DNA of 64,000 bases from Aquariibacter albus. GTDB lineage: Bacteria; Pseudomonadota; Gammaproteobacteria; Burkholderiales; Burkholderiaceae_C. Below the pieces are notes generated by a model. That model saw only the letters and a list, made by a program, of their open reading frames with translations, ran no database searches and was not told the DNA's origin. The position numbers and the translations under genes were made by a program. The stretch is from positions 1,302,001 to 1,366,000 of the forward strand of contig NZ_JACIVI010000001.1 of assembly GCF_014145335.1 (NCBI RefSeq), given 5' to 3'. Of the stretch, positions 7,206 to 14,601 are shown piece after piece. Position 1 is the stretch's first letter, and the number at the start of each line of letters is the position of its first letter.

Positions 7206-8174
7206 TCAGCGGCTTCGACTTGCCGTCGAACTCATCCATGGAGCAGATGCCCGAGCCATCCTCCCGGTAGGCTCTGCGCGTTGCCGATCAGCGGAGATAC
7301 CTCTGGCAAACCTGCCAATCGACTCCGCGAGCTTCCTGTCCGCGGCATCGCCTGATGCCGCGAGTGCTCGGCCAATCTGAAGCCAAGCCTCGATGGCCTC
7401 GGCCCTCGTCGTACGGGACTGTGATCCGCTCTTCGACTCTGGGCGACTGACGCGCAACCGCCCATCTTCCCGCGCCTTGACACGCCACAGCGGGTCGTAG
7501 TTACGGCTGCTCCCTCGCGTCGCCTGCCGCGACGCCTCGGCCTCGACCCCCCGCTCGCGCAGCTTCTCGGCGAAGGTCTCCCGCCACCGATGCAGGTCGG
7601 TCTTGCGTGGGTTCAACCGCTTGCCGTGCTTCGACTCGGCCCGCACGCTGATGTGCATGTGCGGGTTAGCCTGGTGGTCGTGCAGCACCATCACGACCTT
7701 GTGGTCGGCCAGCTCGATCTTCGCGAACTCGCGCGCGGCCCACTGCACGGTCAGCGGGTCCGTGCCCCGCGGCATCGACAGCATGATGTTGAACGCCTCC
7801 CGCCGATCGCCCGCGTCCTCGATCAGGCTGCCGCCGAATCGCCAGTCGTCGGCCAGCTCGCGCAAGGCCTCCTTGCCGCGCGTCGTCTCGCCACGCTCGT
7901 CCTCGATCTCGAGCCGGCCGTTCTTGCTGATGTAGCGGAAGTGTGCGGTGATGGCCTTCATGCCGCGCCCGCCACCCGTCACCTTGACCATCACCTGCGG
8001 CACGCGGCGAACGACGGTGGCCTCGATCCGCTCGCGGATGGCCGCGGCACGCTGGCGCGCCGCGAGGGCTCCTAGCTTGGGCTGCGGCTGGTTCTTGACG
8101 ATGCGGTTGCCCGGGTAGAACAGCCGATCGCCCCACTGGATCAGGATGCCGTCGATGTCGGGGCGTTGGGACAT
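7206..8174 (-). CDS. Relaxase/mobilization nuclease (MobA/VirD2-type)
   Basis: A 322-aa protein; the ATG at 8174 is preferred because GGAG precedes it by 6 bases. The three-histidine metal motif is seen in MVLHDHQANPHMHISVRAES; the segment TGGGRGMKAITAHFRYISKN precedes it, and KRLNPRKTDLHRWRETFAEK follows, as usual for this family in proteobacterial integrative elements. Relaxases nick oriT and carry the strand during conjugation. No mating-pair-formation genes are visible, so the element would need a helper or genes outside the window. The C-terminus is short, with no helicase or primase domain. It lies 16 bases after mobC in the same operon. Confidence 0.85.
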   Translation of the reverse strand: MSQRPDIDGILIQWGDRLFYPGNRIVKNQPQPKLGALAARQRAAAIRERIEATVVRRVPQVMVKVTGGGRGMKAITAHFRYISKNGRLEIEDERGETTRGKEALRELADDWRFGGSLIEDAGDRREAFNIMLSMPRGTDPLTVQWAAREFAKIELADHKVVMVLHDHQANPHMHISVRAESKHGKRLNPRKTDLHRWRETFAEKLRERGVEAEASRQATRGSSRNYDPLWRVKAREDGRLRVSRPESKSGSQSRTTRAEAIEAWLQIGRALAASGDAADRKLAESIGRFARGISADRQRAEPTGRMARASAPWMSSTASRSR

Positions 8175-8190
8175 GTCAATCTCCTTCGCT

Positions 8191-8775
8191 TCACGAGGCC
8201 GCGGGGCGCCTTGACTCGCCACGCCCGGCAGACGAGCGTGCGGGCCGCAGGTCGGCCAGGACGCCGGCAGCCAGGCTCAGGTGTGCGCGCACGTCATCGC
8301 CCAGCGTGTCGAGCATGCGGCGGTACTCCAGGGCAGGCCGCACATTGCCCTGACGCAGCAGCGCGGTGAGGTGGTTGATGCTCCGGCTCAGCGTCGAGAG
8401 TTCGGCGCTCGATGCAGTGAGCGCAGCCAGGCAGTCGGGGCGGCTGCCCGACCGACCCGACAACGCCGGCACGTCGGCCAGCAAGCCCGCGAGAAAGGCG
8501 CCACGCGATAGGCCTGACCTCTTCGCTCCTCCATCGAGCTGCTCGGCCTCGCCGCGTGTCAATCGGATGGACAGCTTCACGGTCGATCCGGTGAAGTGCG
8601 CGGGTCGGCCCTCCTTGGCGAACGCGCGCGACGCATCGATGAGGCCCAGTTCGCGCTCGACCGCCCGACGGACCACCACCGACACGCTAACCCGCTCGGC
8701 CTGCGCGCGCGCCACCAGCGCGGCCTTCAGGCCGCGCATGTCTGCCGTGACGAACTCGGGAGGCGGGGTGTTCAT
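8191..8775 (-). CDS. mobC: MobC-like relaxosome accessory protein
   Basis: About 194 aa from the ATG at 8775; an upstream alternative start at 8817 would add 14 residues. The N-terminal half holds a ribbon-helix-helix-like segment (RVSVSVVVRRAVERELGL) and a second KLSIRLTRGEAEQLDGGAKR, followed by SINHLTALLRQG, which resembles the NxLNQIAR-type motif of bacterial mobilisation proteins. Such proteins bind oriT and help the relaxase nick. It is the first gene of the mobC-relaxase unit. A copy of the element's 26-bp palindrome lies 115 bp upstream of the ATG. Confidence 0.65.
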   Translation of the reverse strand: MNTPPPEFVTADMRGLKAALVARAQAERVSVSVVVRRAVERELGLIDASRAFAKEGRPAHFTGSTVKLSIRLTRGEAEQLDGGAKRSGLSRGAFLAGLLADVPALSGRSGSRPDCLAALTASSAELSTLSRSINHLTALLRQGNVRPALEYRRMLDTLGDDVRAHLSLAAGVLADLRPARSSAGRGESRRPAAS

Positions 8776-8890
8776 GGTCCGAGCAATCGATGCGATGCGA
8801 GGCAAGCGGAGCTTCACAAGCCGGCGGCAGGCCGCCTATCTCTGCACTCACCTACGCATTCAGTATTGGCCCGGATCGAGGTCGCACGAC

Positions 8891-8916
8891 CGATGATTCC
8901 GACCTCAGAATCATCG
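8891..8916. promoter_or_regulatory. 26-bp palindrome, copy 1 (upstream of mobC)
   Basis: Half-sites CGATGATTCC and CGATGATTCT (the second read on the opposite strand) separated by 6 bp. It belongs to a set of four equally long sites (others at 11720, 12193 and 44757) with half-site consensus CGATGAYTYY. It sits 115 bp upstream of mobC. Confidence 0.65.
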
Positions 8917-9044
8917 CCCTCGCCTTCCGCGCAGCTCGCGGGGAGCACGAGCGCAGCAGCGTTGCGCCCAGGACGGCCGGCCTCATTTCCGAGACAGCGT
9001 CCCGGAATTCTTCGCGCGAGCCGGCCGCGTCGTTGGGCCCCGTT

Positions 9045-9063
9045 TGTCCATCCGATGGACAAC
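9045..9063 (+). repeat. 19-bp direct repeat, copy A, flanking the ParDE-like module
   Basis: TGTCCATC-N5-GACAAC, repeated with the same spacing at 9756-9774 on the other side of the toxin-antitoxin genes. 14 of 14 fixed bases are identical; the 5 central bases differ. In this copy the centre also makes a perfect inverted repeat. Confidence 0.55.
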
Positions 9064-9095
9064 GCGAACCACACCGCATCCAAGCGGCGCCTGCG

Positions 9096-9413
9096 TCAGT
9101 GGTAATCGTCTTCGAGCTGGTGCCGCACCGCGAGGACCGCGACCGTGGCGGCGTCTTCGACCTCGAACAGCGCGACGTAGCCGGCCCGGCCGAAGGGGAT
9201 GATCAGCTCGCGCAGGAACGGGCTGGGGCCCGCCTTGCGGCAGGTGAAGGGCGAGGCCTTCAGGGTGTCGATCCCGCTGCGGATGGCGGTCAGCGCCTGG
9301 GCCGCGAGATCCAGGTCACCGCCGTCGCGAGCCAGCTCGCGCTCGATGATGAAGTCGAACAGGCGTTCCAGGTCGTCCCGGGCCTGACGGGTCAGGCGGA
9401 CCCGGTAGCTCAC
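9096..9413 (-). CDS. parE: RelE/ParE-family toxin
   Basis: A 105-aa basic protein with the RelE/ParE fold signature: YRVRLTRQARDDLERLFDFI at the N-terminus, then LRELIIPFGRAGYVALFEVE and VAVLAVRHQLEDDYH at the C-terminus, the usual closing strand with Arg-His. ParE members poison gyrase and RelE members cleave mRNA; sequence alone does not decide between them, though the lone RHxxEDDY end favours ParE-like. Its start overlaps the antitoxin stop by 4 bases. It stabilises the element by post-segregational killing (family knowledge). Confidence 0.85.
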   Translation of the reverse strand: MSYRVRLTRQARDDLERLFDFIIERELARDGGDLDLAAQALTAIRSGIDTLKASPFTCRKAGPSPFLRELIIPFGRAGYVALFEVEDAATVAVLAVRHQLEDDYH

Positions 9414-9691
9414 CGGCGCGTCTTCGCCTGCTTGGCGCGGGCGGCGTCGAGCTTGCGCTGCAGCGCCTCGACCACGACATCGGCGTCGACGTACTCGCCC
9501 GTGCGGCGCGCCTCGTCGCGGGAGCGCAGCCCGCGCGCGATGAACTCCGCCTGCTGCCGCCGGCGCTCGACGGTGGCGCGCACTGAGGCTTCGACGAACT
9601 CCGACAGCGTCTCGCCCTCGCCCAGCACGGCCTCGACCTCGGCCCGGAACTCGGGTTCCACGCGGACGGAAGGAATGGTCGCGGTCTTCAT
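9410..9691 (-). CDS. parD: Ribbon-helix-helix antitoxin of the ParE-like toxin
   Basis: A 93-aa protein. The N-terminal MKTATIPSVRVEPEFRAEVE, then LGEGETLSEFVEASVRATVE, is a typical ribbon-helix-helix DNA-binding domain. The charged C-terminal half would wrap the toxin. It precedes and overlaps the toxin gene by 4 bases. A perfect 10-bp palindrome CGCAATTGCG at 9705-9714, 14 bp upstream of the ATG, is a likely autoregulatory operator. Confidence 0.85.
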   Translation of the reverse strand: MKTATIPSVRVEPEFRAEVEAVLGEGETLSEFVEASVRATVERRRQQAEFIARGLRSRDEARRTGEYVDADVVVEALQRKLDAARAKQAKTRR

Positions 9692-9704
9692 GAGTTCAGT
9701 GTAT

Positions 9705-9714
9705 CGCAATTGCG
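9705..9714. promoter_or_regulatory. Palindromic candidate operator of the ParDE-like module
   Basis: CGCAATTGCG is a perfect palindrome in the only AT-rich segment upstream of the antitoxin gene, positioned where the antitoxin RHH domain would be expected to bind. Confidence 0.4.
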
Positions 9715-9755
9715 CTGCATGCGGCCTCGGATGAGGTACTCCGCTCGCGTCGGCC

Positions 9756-9774
9756 TGTCCATCGGAGTGACAAC
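9756..9774 (+). repeat. 19-bp direct repeat, copy B, flanking the ParDE-like module
   Basis: Same TGTCCATC-N5-GACAAC pattern and orientation as 9045-9063. It abuts the last codon of parB (stop at 9775-9777). The two copies bracket a 692-bp segment that holds only the toxin-antitoxin pair. Confidence 0.55.
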
Positions 9775-10692
9775 TCAGCCATCGACGAAGCCGAGCAGCT
9801 TCAGCGACGCGGCCGGCGCGAGCCGGCGCGGGCCGCCGACCAGCGGGCGGACGTAGACATGACCCGACTGCTCCGGCGCCACCGACACGACGAGCTGGTA
9901 GTCCTGACCGTCGAACTCGACATGGATGCGCTTGGTGGAGCGTGGTGACCGCGCCTCGTCCAATTCGACAGGGCTTCCCGCCTGCTGGACAGGCTGCGGC
10001 GGCGAACCCGGCCTCGTGGCTTCGCTCGGGTCCGGTGCCACCGTGGCCGACAGCTCGGCCCGCAGCGCCATGAGCCGGTCGCGGGTGATCGACCGCTCCC
10101 GCGCGGTCCACGCCTCGACGGCGCCCGCATGCTCACCGTGCAGCCGCCGCAACTCGTAGAGCTCGTTCATGCCTCGGCAGCGGCCTTCGCGGTAGGCCTG
10201 CAGCAGCCAGTCGGGCGCCTCGATCAGCGCGGTCGCCAGGGTGACCCACTGCCGGCTCCTGCCGAGCTGCCGCGCGATGTCGGCCTGCCGGTCGCCGAGC
10301 GCGAGGCGCTTCTGCACGAACAGCGCCAGCTCGAGCGGCTTCAGACCTTCGCGCTGCTCGTTCTCGATCACCTGGTCGTAGCGGTCCGCGGTGGTGTCGA
10401 CGAAGGCGGGGATCGTGTCGAGCCCGGCGAGCTTCGAGGCGCGCAGGCGCCGCGCACCGAAGTTCAGCACCCAGCGACCCGCGGCCTGCAGGTGGGGCCG
10501 CACCGAGATCGGCTGGCGCACGCCGCGCTCCCGGATCGTCGCCGCCAGCTCCTGCAGCGCGTTGGCGTCGAACTCGTGCCGCGGCTGCTCGGGGTCCTCG
10601 TCGATGTCGGCGACCGACAACTGCAGCGGCTCGCCGCTCGCGGTCGGGCTCGGCGCGTCGAGCCCGGCGAGGTCGTCAAGCTGCAGCGGCAT
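9775..10692 (-). CDS. parB: ParB/KorB-type partition and transcription regulator
   Basis: A 305-aa protein. Residues about 20-115 form the ParB/Sulfiredoxin (CTPase-type) domain: EDPEQPRHEFDANALQELA, GVRQPISVRP, and a box II variant NFGARRLRASKLAG. QVIENEQREGLKPLELA leads into the KorB-like HTH DIARQLGRSRQWVTLATAL. The C-terminus (DYQLVVSVAPEQSGHVYVRP) resembles the SH3-like domain of IncP KorB. Such proteins bind palindromic operators, spread on DNA and both partition and repress plasmid operons. The four 26-bp palindromes in this window are candidate targets. The 5' end overlaps parA by 17 bp. Confidence 0.85.
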   Translation of the reverse strand: MPLQLDDLAGLDAPSPTASGEPLQLSVADIDEDPEQPRHEFDANALQELAATIRERGVRQPISVRPHLQAAGRWVLNFGARRLRASKLAGLDTIPAFVDTTADRYDQVIENEQREGLKPLELALFVQKRLALGDRQADIARQLGRSRQWVTLATALIEAPDWLLQAYREGRCRGMNELYELRRLHGEHAGAVEAWTARERSITRDRLMALRAELSATVAPDPSEATRPGSPPQPVQQAGSPVELDEARSPRSTKRIHVEFDGQDYQLVVSVAPEQSGHVYVRPLVGGPRRLAPAASLKLLGFVDG

Positions 10693-11515
10693 CGCTGGCC
10701 TCCGCGCGGCGAGCTTCGGGCACCGCCCCGGTCACGATCGCGGCGATGCGCGTCAGGCTTGGTTCGATCTCTCGCCAGGCATCGCGCGCCGCGGTCTTCT
10801 TCATCTCCCACAGAACGACCCCGTCGGCCTGGGCCTCGGCGATGCACGAGCGCCGGGGGATCGACGCGAAGTCGCCGGGCCCGTCGCCGATGCGGATCAT
10901 CAGCGGGTGGTACTGCTGGACGACCTGCAGGTAGTTCGCCTTCTGGAACGGCGTCGGTTCGACCATCGTCGGCAGCAGGCCGATCAGCGCGAGCTTCGGG
11001 TTCAGCACCGCCTTGATCTTGCGCAGGCCGACGCGCTCGTGATTGAGCAGGCCGCTGACCCCGTCCATCGCCTCCTGGTTGAGCTGGATCGGCGACAGCA
11101 CGAAGTCGGCCGAGGCCAGCGCGGCGATGACCCGGATGTCGGGGTTCGGGTTGGTGTCGATCACGCACACGTCGAAGTCCGCGTCCACGCTCGCCAGGAA
11201 GGTCCGGAAATGCCGCGCGAAGGGTGTGTGCAGCGCCGGCTGCCGCTCCAGGCCGAGCAGCGCCCGGTCGCCGGGCACCAGCACGAAGGGCTGGTCCGGC
11301 AGCGGCAGCGGCGCGCCGGTCAGCAGCGCATCGGCCGTGGCAGCACTCGCGCTCGCACGGCCCGACAGCCGCAACGGCTTGCTCAGGTTGCCCTGGTGGT
11401 CCAGGTCGATCGCCAGCACCCGCCGGCCACGCTGGGCCAGGTGATGCGCCAGCAAGGTGGCGACGGCGCTCTTGCCGACGCCGCCCTTTTGGTTGCACAG
11501 CACGAGGGTCTTCAT
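10676..11515 (-). CDS. parA: ParA-family partition ATPase
   Basis: A 279-aa Walker-type ATPase. The deviant Walker A box is CNQKGGVGKSAVATLLAHH, Walker A' is RRVLAIDLDHQGNLSK, and Walker B is FDVCVIDTNPNPD. The ATG at 11515 has a GGAG 9 bases upstream; a GTG two codons earlier is less likely. No N-terminal HTH is present, so this is a short ParA/IncC type working with the overlapping parB. It drives segregation of the excised element. Copy 2 of the 26-bp palindrome is 205 bp upstream. Confidence 0.92.
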   Translation of the reverse strand: MKTLVLCNQKGGVGKSAVATLLAHHLAQRGRRVLAIDLDHQGNLSKPLRLSGRASASAATADALLTGAPLPLPDQPFVLVPGDRALLGLERQPALHTPFARHFRTFLASVDADFDVCVIDTNPNPDIRVIAALASADFVLSPIQLNQEAMDGVSGLLNHERVGLRKIKAVLNPKLALIGLLPTMVEPTPFQKANYLQVVQQYHPLMIRIGDGPGDFASIPRRSCIAEAQADGVVLWEMKKTAARDAWREIEPSLTRIAAIVTGAVPEARRAEASDAAAA

Positions 11516-11719
11516 CGGCACGCACTCCTGCGAACGGATCGCGGACCACCGACCCGTGGGGTGGGCACGGCGTCCTGCCGGGACCGGGGGCCGACCTCGA
11601 CGGGCGGCACCGGACCCTGCGAGCCGGCCGACGCGAAGCGGCGGCCGGCGAGCGCCGCGCGAGGCGCAGCGCGGGCACCGTGCCCGGTCGATGATCGGCG
11701 CGGATCGCGGCCTTGGCGG

Positions 11720-11745
11720 CGATGACTTTCAGGGGAAAGTCATCG
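11720..11745. promoter_or_regulatory. 26-bp palindrome, copy 2 (upstream of parA)
   Basis: The most perfect copy: 11-bp arms CGATGACTTTC and GAAAGTCATCG around AGGG. It lies between parA and the 118-aa gene, both on the minus strand. Candidate centromere or operator for the ParAB/KorB system. Confidence 0.7.
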
Positions 11746-11753
11746 GTGGCCGA

Positions 11754-12110
11754 TCACCCGCCCTCGGGCCAGCGCAGGCCCCAGCGCGCGATGACGGCCT
11801 GCAGGCGCCGGTCGCCGTCGGGCACCAGGGTGTGCAGGTCGGCCTGCCCCCATCGCAGCGCATCGAGGCAGAGCAGCATGTCGTCGCTGATCGCGACATC
11901 GACGGCGCGCAGCTCGAAGGGTTCGAGCGGGAAGGCCTGCGCGTTGTAGGTCGCCGCGAGAAAGCGCACCACGCGGACGATCTGCCCGGAGTCACGCGTC
12001 TCGGCCAGGCGCAGCAGGCGGGTGAATGCCTGGGCACCCTCGGCGGTGGCCGCGCTCGATCGTGCCCGGTAGCCGTCGAGTTCGGTGTCGATGTGCTGGA
12101 CGGAGTTCAT
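11754..12110 (-). CDS. Conserved small protein of integrative elements, function unknown
   Basis: A 118-aa soluble protein of a type commonly found beside DUF932 and SSB genes in Burkholderiales/Pseudomonas integrative elements (recollection; possibly DUF7673). Visible features are EGAQAFTRLLRLAETRDSGQ, an all-helical middle (VVRFLAATYNAQAFPLEPFE) and a conserved-looking end (DLHTLVPDGDRRLQAVI). No catalytic motif, signal peptide or membrane segment. It has copy 3 of the 26-bp palindrome 82 bp upstream, so it may be its own regulated unit. Confidence 0.7.
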   Translation of the reverse strand: MNSVQHIDTELDGYRARSSAATAEGAQAFTRLLRLAETRDSGQIVRVVRFLAATYNAQAFPLEPFELRAVDVAISDDMLLCLDALRWGQADLHTLVPDGDRRLQAVIARWGLRWPEGG

Positions 12111-12192
12111 GGTGGAGTCCTCGAAACCGTGCCGGGCAAGCCCGGCCTGGACGCTGCGGCTCGATGGTCGCGCCGACCGCAGCGATGCGGGG

Positions 12193-12218
12193 CGATGATT
12201 TCGGGCTCGAAGTCATCG
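12193..12218. promoter_or_regulatory. 26-bp palindrome, copy 3 (upstream of the 118-aa gene)
   Basis: Arms CGATGATTTC and GAAGTCATCG, extended by GG/CC on the outer side, 6-bp centre. It lies in a 131-bp gap between the DUF932 gene end and the 118-aa gene start. Confidence 0.65.
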
Positions 12219-12241
12219 CCCCGGCTCACGGGATCACGGCC

Positions 12242-13099
12242 TCACGCCGCCGCCCTGATGCGCCGCATCTCCTCGGCCAGCACCCACAGCGCCCGGTTCA
12301 GGCTCACGCCGCGGTCGATGCTGCCGACCGGCCGGGTGTGCAGCCGGCGGCCCTGGACGCTGCGCCCGGGCTGCCCGCCGCGCATCACGTTCTCCTGCAC
12401 GCGCTGGAAGGTCGTCCACAGACTCTGGCCCAGGTCCTCGGGCCGGCGCGCCTCGACCAGCTGCGCGGCCGTCACCGGCGGCGGGGGCTGGTCCTCGCCC
12501 CGTTCGCCGAAGCGCAGCGCCAGCGCCGCGGTCGCGAAGGCGGTCTGTTCCTCGGGCCGCAGCGTCAGTGCCTTCATGCCCTCGGCCGAGGCCTCGACGG
12601 CCTCGAACTCGTCGAGCACCCGGAACGCACCCTCGATCACCTCGCCCTGCACGTTGCCCTTGTGCGGGATGCGGATGTCCTCGACCACCTGGCCGACCAC
12701 CAGGCCGTTGCAGCAGACGAAGCGGAACAGGCCGGCCAGCATCTGGTACGAACTGGCGCCGTCGTGGCTGTTGATGAGGATGATCTCGTTAGCCTCGGGC
12801 CGGGCCTGCACCTGCCCCGCGTGGCGCATGCGGATCATGTGCTTGGTGAACTCGGCCTTGCCCTCGATGCGGCTGGCGCCCTGGGCCACCATGAAGGGCT
12901 CGAAGCCCTCCTTGCGCAGCCCGCGCAGCACCTCGATGGTCGGGATGTAGGTGTAGCGCTCGGAGCGGCTGGCATGCTTGCCCTCGGCGAACACCGAGGG
13001 CGCGGCGGCGCGCATCTGGTCTTCGCTCAGCGGGCTGTCGCCGCGCAGGACACGGGTGTTGCGCGCAAAGCGCGTGGCGAGTGTGGGGGTCGCGTGCAT
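12242..13099 (-). CDS. DUF932-family protein
   Basis: A 285-aa protein; the ATG at 13099 is chosen for its AGGAA ribosome-binding site. DUF932 hallmarks are seen: SERYTYIPTIEVLRGLRKEG near the N-terminus, FEPFMVAQGASR, then IRMRHAGQ, EIILINSHDGASSYQMLAGL and FRFVCCNGLVVG in the middle. Members are widespread on plasmids and integrative elements and are related to phage/plasmid proteins of the YfjQ/YubP type. A role in DNA maintenance or anti-restriction is often assumed but not established. It sits between ssb and the 118-aa gene, all minus strand, in what looks like the element's maintenance operon. Confidence 0.88.
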   Translation of the reverse strand: MHATPTLATRFARNTRVLRGDSPLSEDQMRAAAPSVFAEGKHASRSERYTYIPTIEVLRGLRKEGFEPFMVAQGASRIEGKAEFTKHMIRMRHAGQVQARPEANEIILINSHDGASSYQMLAGLFRFVCCNGLVVGQVVEDIRIPHKGNVQGEVIEGAFRVLDEFEAVEASAEGMKALTLRPEEQTAFATAALALRFGERGEDQPPPPVTAAQLVEARRPEDLGQSLWTTFQRVQENVMRGGQPGRSVQGRRLHTRPVGSIDRGVSLNRALWVLAEEMRRIRAAA

Positions 13100-13178
13100 G
13101 TCGGTTCCTTTCGGGATCGATGGATGGATGTCAGGGGGACGGCACGCCGGGTCGGGCCCGGCGCGCCGTGGTCCGGGC

Positions 13179-13667
13179 TCAGTACGGGATCGGGTCCGTG
13201 GCCTCGTCGGCCGGCGTCTTGGCGCCGGCCTTGCGGGCCTTCGCGGACTTGCCGCGCGCGGCGGCAGGCTGCGCGGGGCCGTCGCCCTCCTCCGGCCCCG
13301 TGCCCTGGCGGGCGCGCAGCGCCTCGCTCTCGGCCTTGGTGTCGAGGTAGTCGACCTCCTCGGCGGTGAAGGCCATGCCGTAGACCGTCTCGCCGTCGCG
13401 CTCGTAGTTGTTGTTCTGCACGCGGCCGACCACGTTGACGTGGCTGCCCTTGCCCAGGTACTGCGCCGCGTTCTCGGCCTGCTTGCCCCACAGCGTCCAC
13501 TGGATCGCCGTGGCCTCCTCGCCGCGGTTGTCACCGCTGCCCTTGCGGGTGTTGCTGATCGCGGTCAGCGTCGCCTTGCTCACGGGGCCGTCCCGGCCCG
13601 CCACCGACACCAGCCGGACCGCGCCGGCCAGATGCGCATTGCGTTGTTCGACACGTACGTAAGCCAT
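13179..13667 (-). CDS. ssb: Single-stranded DNA-binding protein
   Basis: A 162-aa OB-fold SSB of the plasmid/ICE type. QWTLWGKQAENAAQYLGKGS and VNVVGRVQNNNYERDGETVY are the canonical strands, and the acidic tail ends DEATDPIPY, a variant of the DDDIPF tip with Tyr replacing Phe. A strong GAGGAG precedes the ATG by 6 bases. It coats transferred single strands and contacts replication proteins. It is the first gene of the minus-strand run ssb-DUF932-(118 aa)-parA-parB. Confidence 0.93.
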   Translation of the reverse strand: MAYVRVEQRNAHLAGAVRLVSVAGRDGPVSKATLTAISNTRKGSGDNRGEEATAIQWTLWGKQAENAAQYLGKGSHVNVVGRVQNNNYERDGETVYGMAFTAEEVDYLDTKAESEALRARQGTGPEEGDGPAQPAAARGKSAKARKAGAKTPADEATDPIPY

Positions 13668-14601
13668 GATGAACTCCTCATCCGAAGGACCCGCCGCATC
13701 CGTCCTGGCTGCTGAAAACTGATCCTTCTGCTTGGCTCTCCTCGCTCCCGCCCACGGGCGGGCGGGGGGTGGGCACGGCCCCTTCCCTCACGGGAAGGGG
13801 TGGGGGATGGGTGGGGTTCAGCAGCAGTCGAGGCAGTGAGCCGGTTTCCCGACCCACCGCTTGAAGATCCCCCCACAAGTCCCCCTCATCCATTGACGGG
13901 GGCGCCGTGGGGGGAGCGCGGTGGGACGACCGGCGCACCGGCGGCCCCTTTGGTCGGCGCAGCGTCGCGGCCGCTGTGCCAGCCCGCCTGGCGCAGCGGC
14001 TGCAGCGCAGCCGACCGAAAGCTCACGAGCAGCGGCGGCCCTGCGGCCGACGTGCCACCGAGGGAGCCGCAGGCGAGCGAATGGCGCGGCGGTCGAGCCG
14101 CTGATCGCTGGCTGTGCAGCGGCAAAGCCGCTGCGAGCACTTGTCGGCCCCCGTCTTCGGCGGCCCGGCATCGGGCATGGCGGGTGACCGGGGTGGCGAT
14201 CTGGCCGGCGTGCAGCGAACGAAGCGAAGCGGCGTGAACGGAACGCCGGTCAGTTCGCCAAGCGGGCCTCGTTCACGCGCAGCGTGAAGGAAGCCAGGCC
14301 CGCGATCCCCGGGCACGGGACAGGGCCGCCGCGTGCTTCAGCCGGCCCCGCCGGCCTGACTGGATTCGCGTGAGGGATGGCAGCCCGTCAGGGGTGAGAC
14401 GCCGACGCAGCCGGCGGCTCGACGCGCAGCGCCACAGCCCGGCCCCGCTCCGCGGGGACACGCCATGGCCCACCAGGACCTGGAGGCTGACCCGGCTGTA
14501 CGCCCACCCGCTTCGCATCCATCGGGCCCAACGCTGCCGCGCACGGGAACCTCGCCCGGAGGCATTACGATGCCTTCGACAAGAACGGGAGGGAGAAGAA
14601 C
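13668..14601. other. 0.93-kb GC-rich non-coding region with multiple hairpins
   Basis: No open frame here looks like a protein: codon bias and composition are erratic, and none has a plausible start. The stretch holds several perfect inverted repeats: CCCCTTCCC-TCAC-GGGAAGGGG (13779-13800), CAGCGGC-AAA-GCCGCTG (14117-14133) and CCCCGC-TCC-GCGGGG (14443-14457). It also has degenerate runs such as GCGAACGAAGCGAAGCGGCG. It separates leftward ssb from rightward NYN-LOTUS. It could hold replication or single-strand initiation sites, or accumulated dispersed repeats; nothing identifies it firmly. Confidence 0.6.
13779..13800. repeat. Perfect 9-bp inverted repeat upstream of ssb
   Basis: CCCCTTCCC-TCAC-GGGAAGGGG, a very stable stem of 9 bp with 4-nt loop and no T-run. 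It lies 112 bp upstream of the ssb start in the non-coding region. Confidence 0.6.

Larger units (their letters stand above)
8776..9095. other. Non-coding stretch upstream of mobC, candidate oriT region
   Basis: 320 bp between mobC and the toxin gene with no convincing gene. It contains copy 1 of the 26-bp palindrome (8891-8916), a small GGTCG-CA-CGACC hairpin immediately to its left (8880-8891), and a perfect 7-bp inverted repeat GTCCATC-C-GATGGAC at 9046-9060. Location beside mobC-relaxase is typical for an origin of transfer, but no known nic sequence is recognised. Confidence 0.4.
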
